Source: Microvirga sp. (GTDB taxonomy: Bacteria; Pseudomonadota; Alphaproteobacteria; Rhizobiales; Beijerinckiaceae). Taken from it: a stretch of 57,271 nt of DNA. The stretch lies in contig JAKOMT010000003.1 of the NCBI GenBank assembly GCA_022241475.1, positions 207,126 to 264,396 of the forward strand, in the 5' to 3' direction. Made by a program: the position numbers and the translations under genes. The notes below the pieces were generated by a model, which did not search any database, was not told the origin of the DNA, and saw nothing but the letters and a program-made list of their open reading frames with translations. Numbering within the stretch: the first letter of the stretch is position 1; each line of letters opens with the position of its first letter. Below are positions 56,672-57,271 of the stretch, one piece after another.

Positions 56672-56756
56672 GGGGGAATGTCCCGAGCGGCAAAGGGGGC
56701 GGACTGTAAATCCGCTGGCTACGCCTTCGTAGGTTCGAGTCCTACTTCCCCCACCA
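56672..56756 (+). tRNA. tRNA-Tyr (GTA)
   Basis: An 85-base class II tRNA. Acceptor arms GGGGGAA/TTCCCCC pair fully, A is the discriminator and CCA is encoded. The anticodon GTA is at 56706-56708 in an ACTGTAAAT loop. A long variable arm and GGTTCGAGTCC T-arm are present. Confidence 0.97.
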
Positions 56757-56820
56757 CTTTTCGCGCGCTATGGTCGGTTTCGTCGCGAGCCTCCCGGGCT
56801 TCGACGTCGCCTCGGGCGAC

Positions 56821-56894
56821 GCGGGTGTAGCTCAATGGTAGAGCAACAGCCTTCCAAGCTGATGACGAGGGTTCGATTCCCTTCACCCGCTCCA
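56821..56894 (+). tRNA. tRNA-Gly (TCC)
   Basis: A 74-base tRNA with acceptor GCGGGTG/CACCCGC, D-arm GCTC/GAGC, anticodon loop CTTCCAA with TCC at 56853-56855, T-loop GGTTCGATTCC and encoded CCA. It lies 64 bases after tRNA-Tyr and before tuf, the usual order in this group. Confidence 0.97.
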
Positions 56895-57055
56895 GCGGCG
56901 CTCGCGGGAGGATCGACCCGCGCTTCCTCGCTCCCCCAGTTTTCCCTTGAAGCGAAGCGCAAAGGGCTTTAAGCGGGCGGCCACGTAGGCTCAGCCGTGA
57001 CTACGCCGCAGGCGCCCGCGCCATCAGCGAACACCACGCGACTAAGGACACCGCC

Positions 57056-57271
57056 ATGGGTAAGGAAAAATTCGCTCGTACGAAGCCGCACTGCAACATC
57101 GGCACGATTGGTCACGTCGACCATGGCAAGACGTCGTTGACTGCAGCGATCACGAAGGTGCTGGCGGAAGCCGGCGGCGCGACGTTCACGGCGTACGACC
57201 AGATCGACAAGGCTCCGGAGGAGAAGGCTCGCGGGATCACGATCTCGACGTCGCACGTCGAGTACGAGACG
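57056..57271 (+). CDS. tuf: Elongation factor Tu (N-terminal part)
   Basis: The window ends after 72 codons of EF-Tu, which carries aminoacyl-tRNA to the ribosome. The opening [20 protein letters not shown] is followed by the P-loop GHVDHGKT at residues 19-26 and the switch I block [16 protein letters not shown]. An ACTAAGGACA site precedes the ATG. It follows the two tRNA genes and probably shares their transcript; the intervening 160 bases look like an untranslated leader. Confidence 0.97.
   Translation, partial: MGKEKFARTKPHCNIGTIGHVDHGKTSLTAAITKVLAEAGGATFTAYDQIDKAPEEKARGITISTSHVEYET

Overview
The window looks like a chromosomal segment of a GC-rich alphaproteobacterium, most likely of the Hyphomicrobiales (Rhizobiales). 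Supporting points are gene content and order: bolA-grxD next to purL, nadD-rsfS-rlmH-envC-ctpA, pal-cpoB-tilS-ftsH-glmM, serC-serA behind an alphaproteobacterial serC leader, and tRNA-Tyr/tRNA-Gly/tuf. Others are Omp25/31-type outer-membrane proteins, a phasin, CtrA-type TTAA-N7-TTAA boxes and an EF-Tu N-terminus typical of the group. The genus cannot be fixed from the sequence alone. Both ends are cut: the window opens inside purL and closes inside tuf. No insertion sequence, prophage, integrase or CRISPR array was seen.

Layout. 1-6.3 kb: end of purL, bolA, monothiol glutaredoxin, then nadD-rsfS-rlmH-envC-ctpA, with overlaps that suggest translational coupling. 6.5-10.9 kb (minus): YebC, a degenerate SAM methyltransferase, an SDR oxidoreductase and a LemA/M48 peptidase pair. 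11.2-17.6 kb (plus): pal, cpoB, tilS, ftsH behind a candidate heat-shock promoter, and glmM. 17.7-20.5 kb: three consecutive outer-membrane beta-barrel genes, each with a CtrA-like site. 20.5-23.7 kb: serC leader, serC, serA. 23.7-29.3 kb: glutathionyl-hydroquinone reductase, a small unknown protein, plsC, rimI, tsaB, a RutE-like reductase, a NifU-type protein and infC, which begins with ATT. 29.5-37 kb: MscS channel, phasin, SPOR-domain D-Ala-D-Ala carboxypeptidase, and a tightly overlapped methyltransferase/VWA/J-domain operon. 36.7-42 kb: gloB, a cupin, panC, ettA, isovaleryl-CoA dehydrogenase.

42-48.8 kb is the most accessory-looking part. A GntR/FCD regulator is divergent from a 2-hydroxyacid dehydrogenase, an aldehyde dehydrogenase and a ThDP enzyme. 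Together these could run 2-hydroxyacid to 2-ketoacid to aldehyde to acid. A soluble chemoreceptor with two PAS-like domains and its own CtrA box follows. 48.8-55.7 kb: a stand-alone adenylation-domain protein, a CpaA-like prepilin peptidase, a GlsB-type stress protein, an ArsR-ArsC fusion/GAPDH/ArsJ arsenate operon with a clear promoter and operator, and an extensin-like protein. 55.7 kb to the end: a TauE/SafE permease, then a strong promoter driving tRNA-Tyr, tRNA-Gly and tuf.

Non-coding structure stands out. There are three REP/BIME-like pairs of C/G-rich palindromes and a five-copy 12-bp tandem repeat. There are also legible promoters and operators for phasin, serC, glmM, ftsH, ars, the hydroxyacid operon and the tRNA/tuf unit. 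The best leads are the CtrA-linked surface and chemoreceptor genes, the unassigned hydroxyacid cassette, the orphan adenylation protein and the REP/BIME family.
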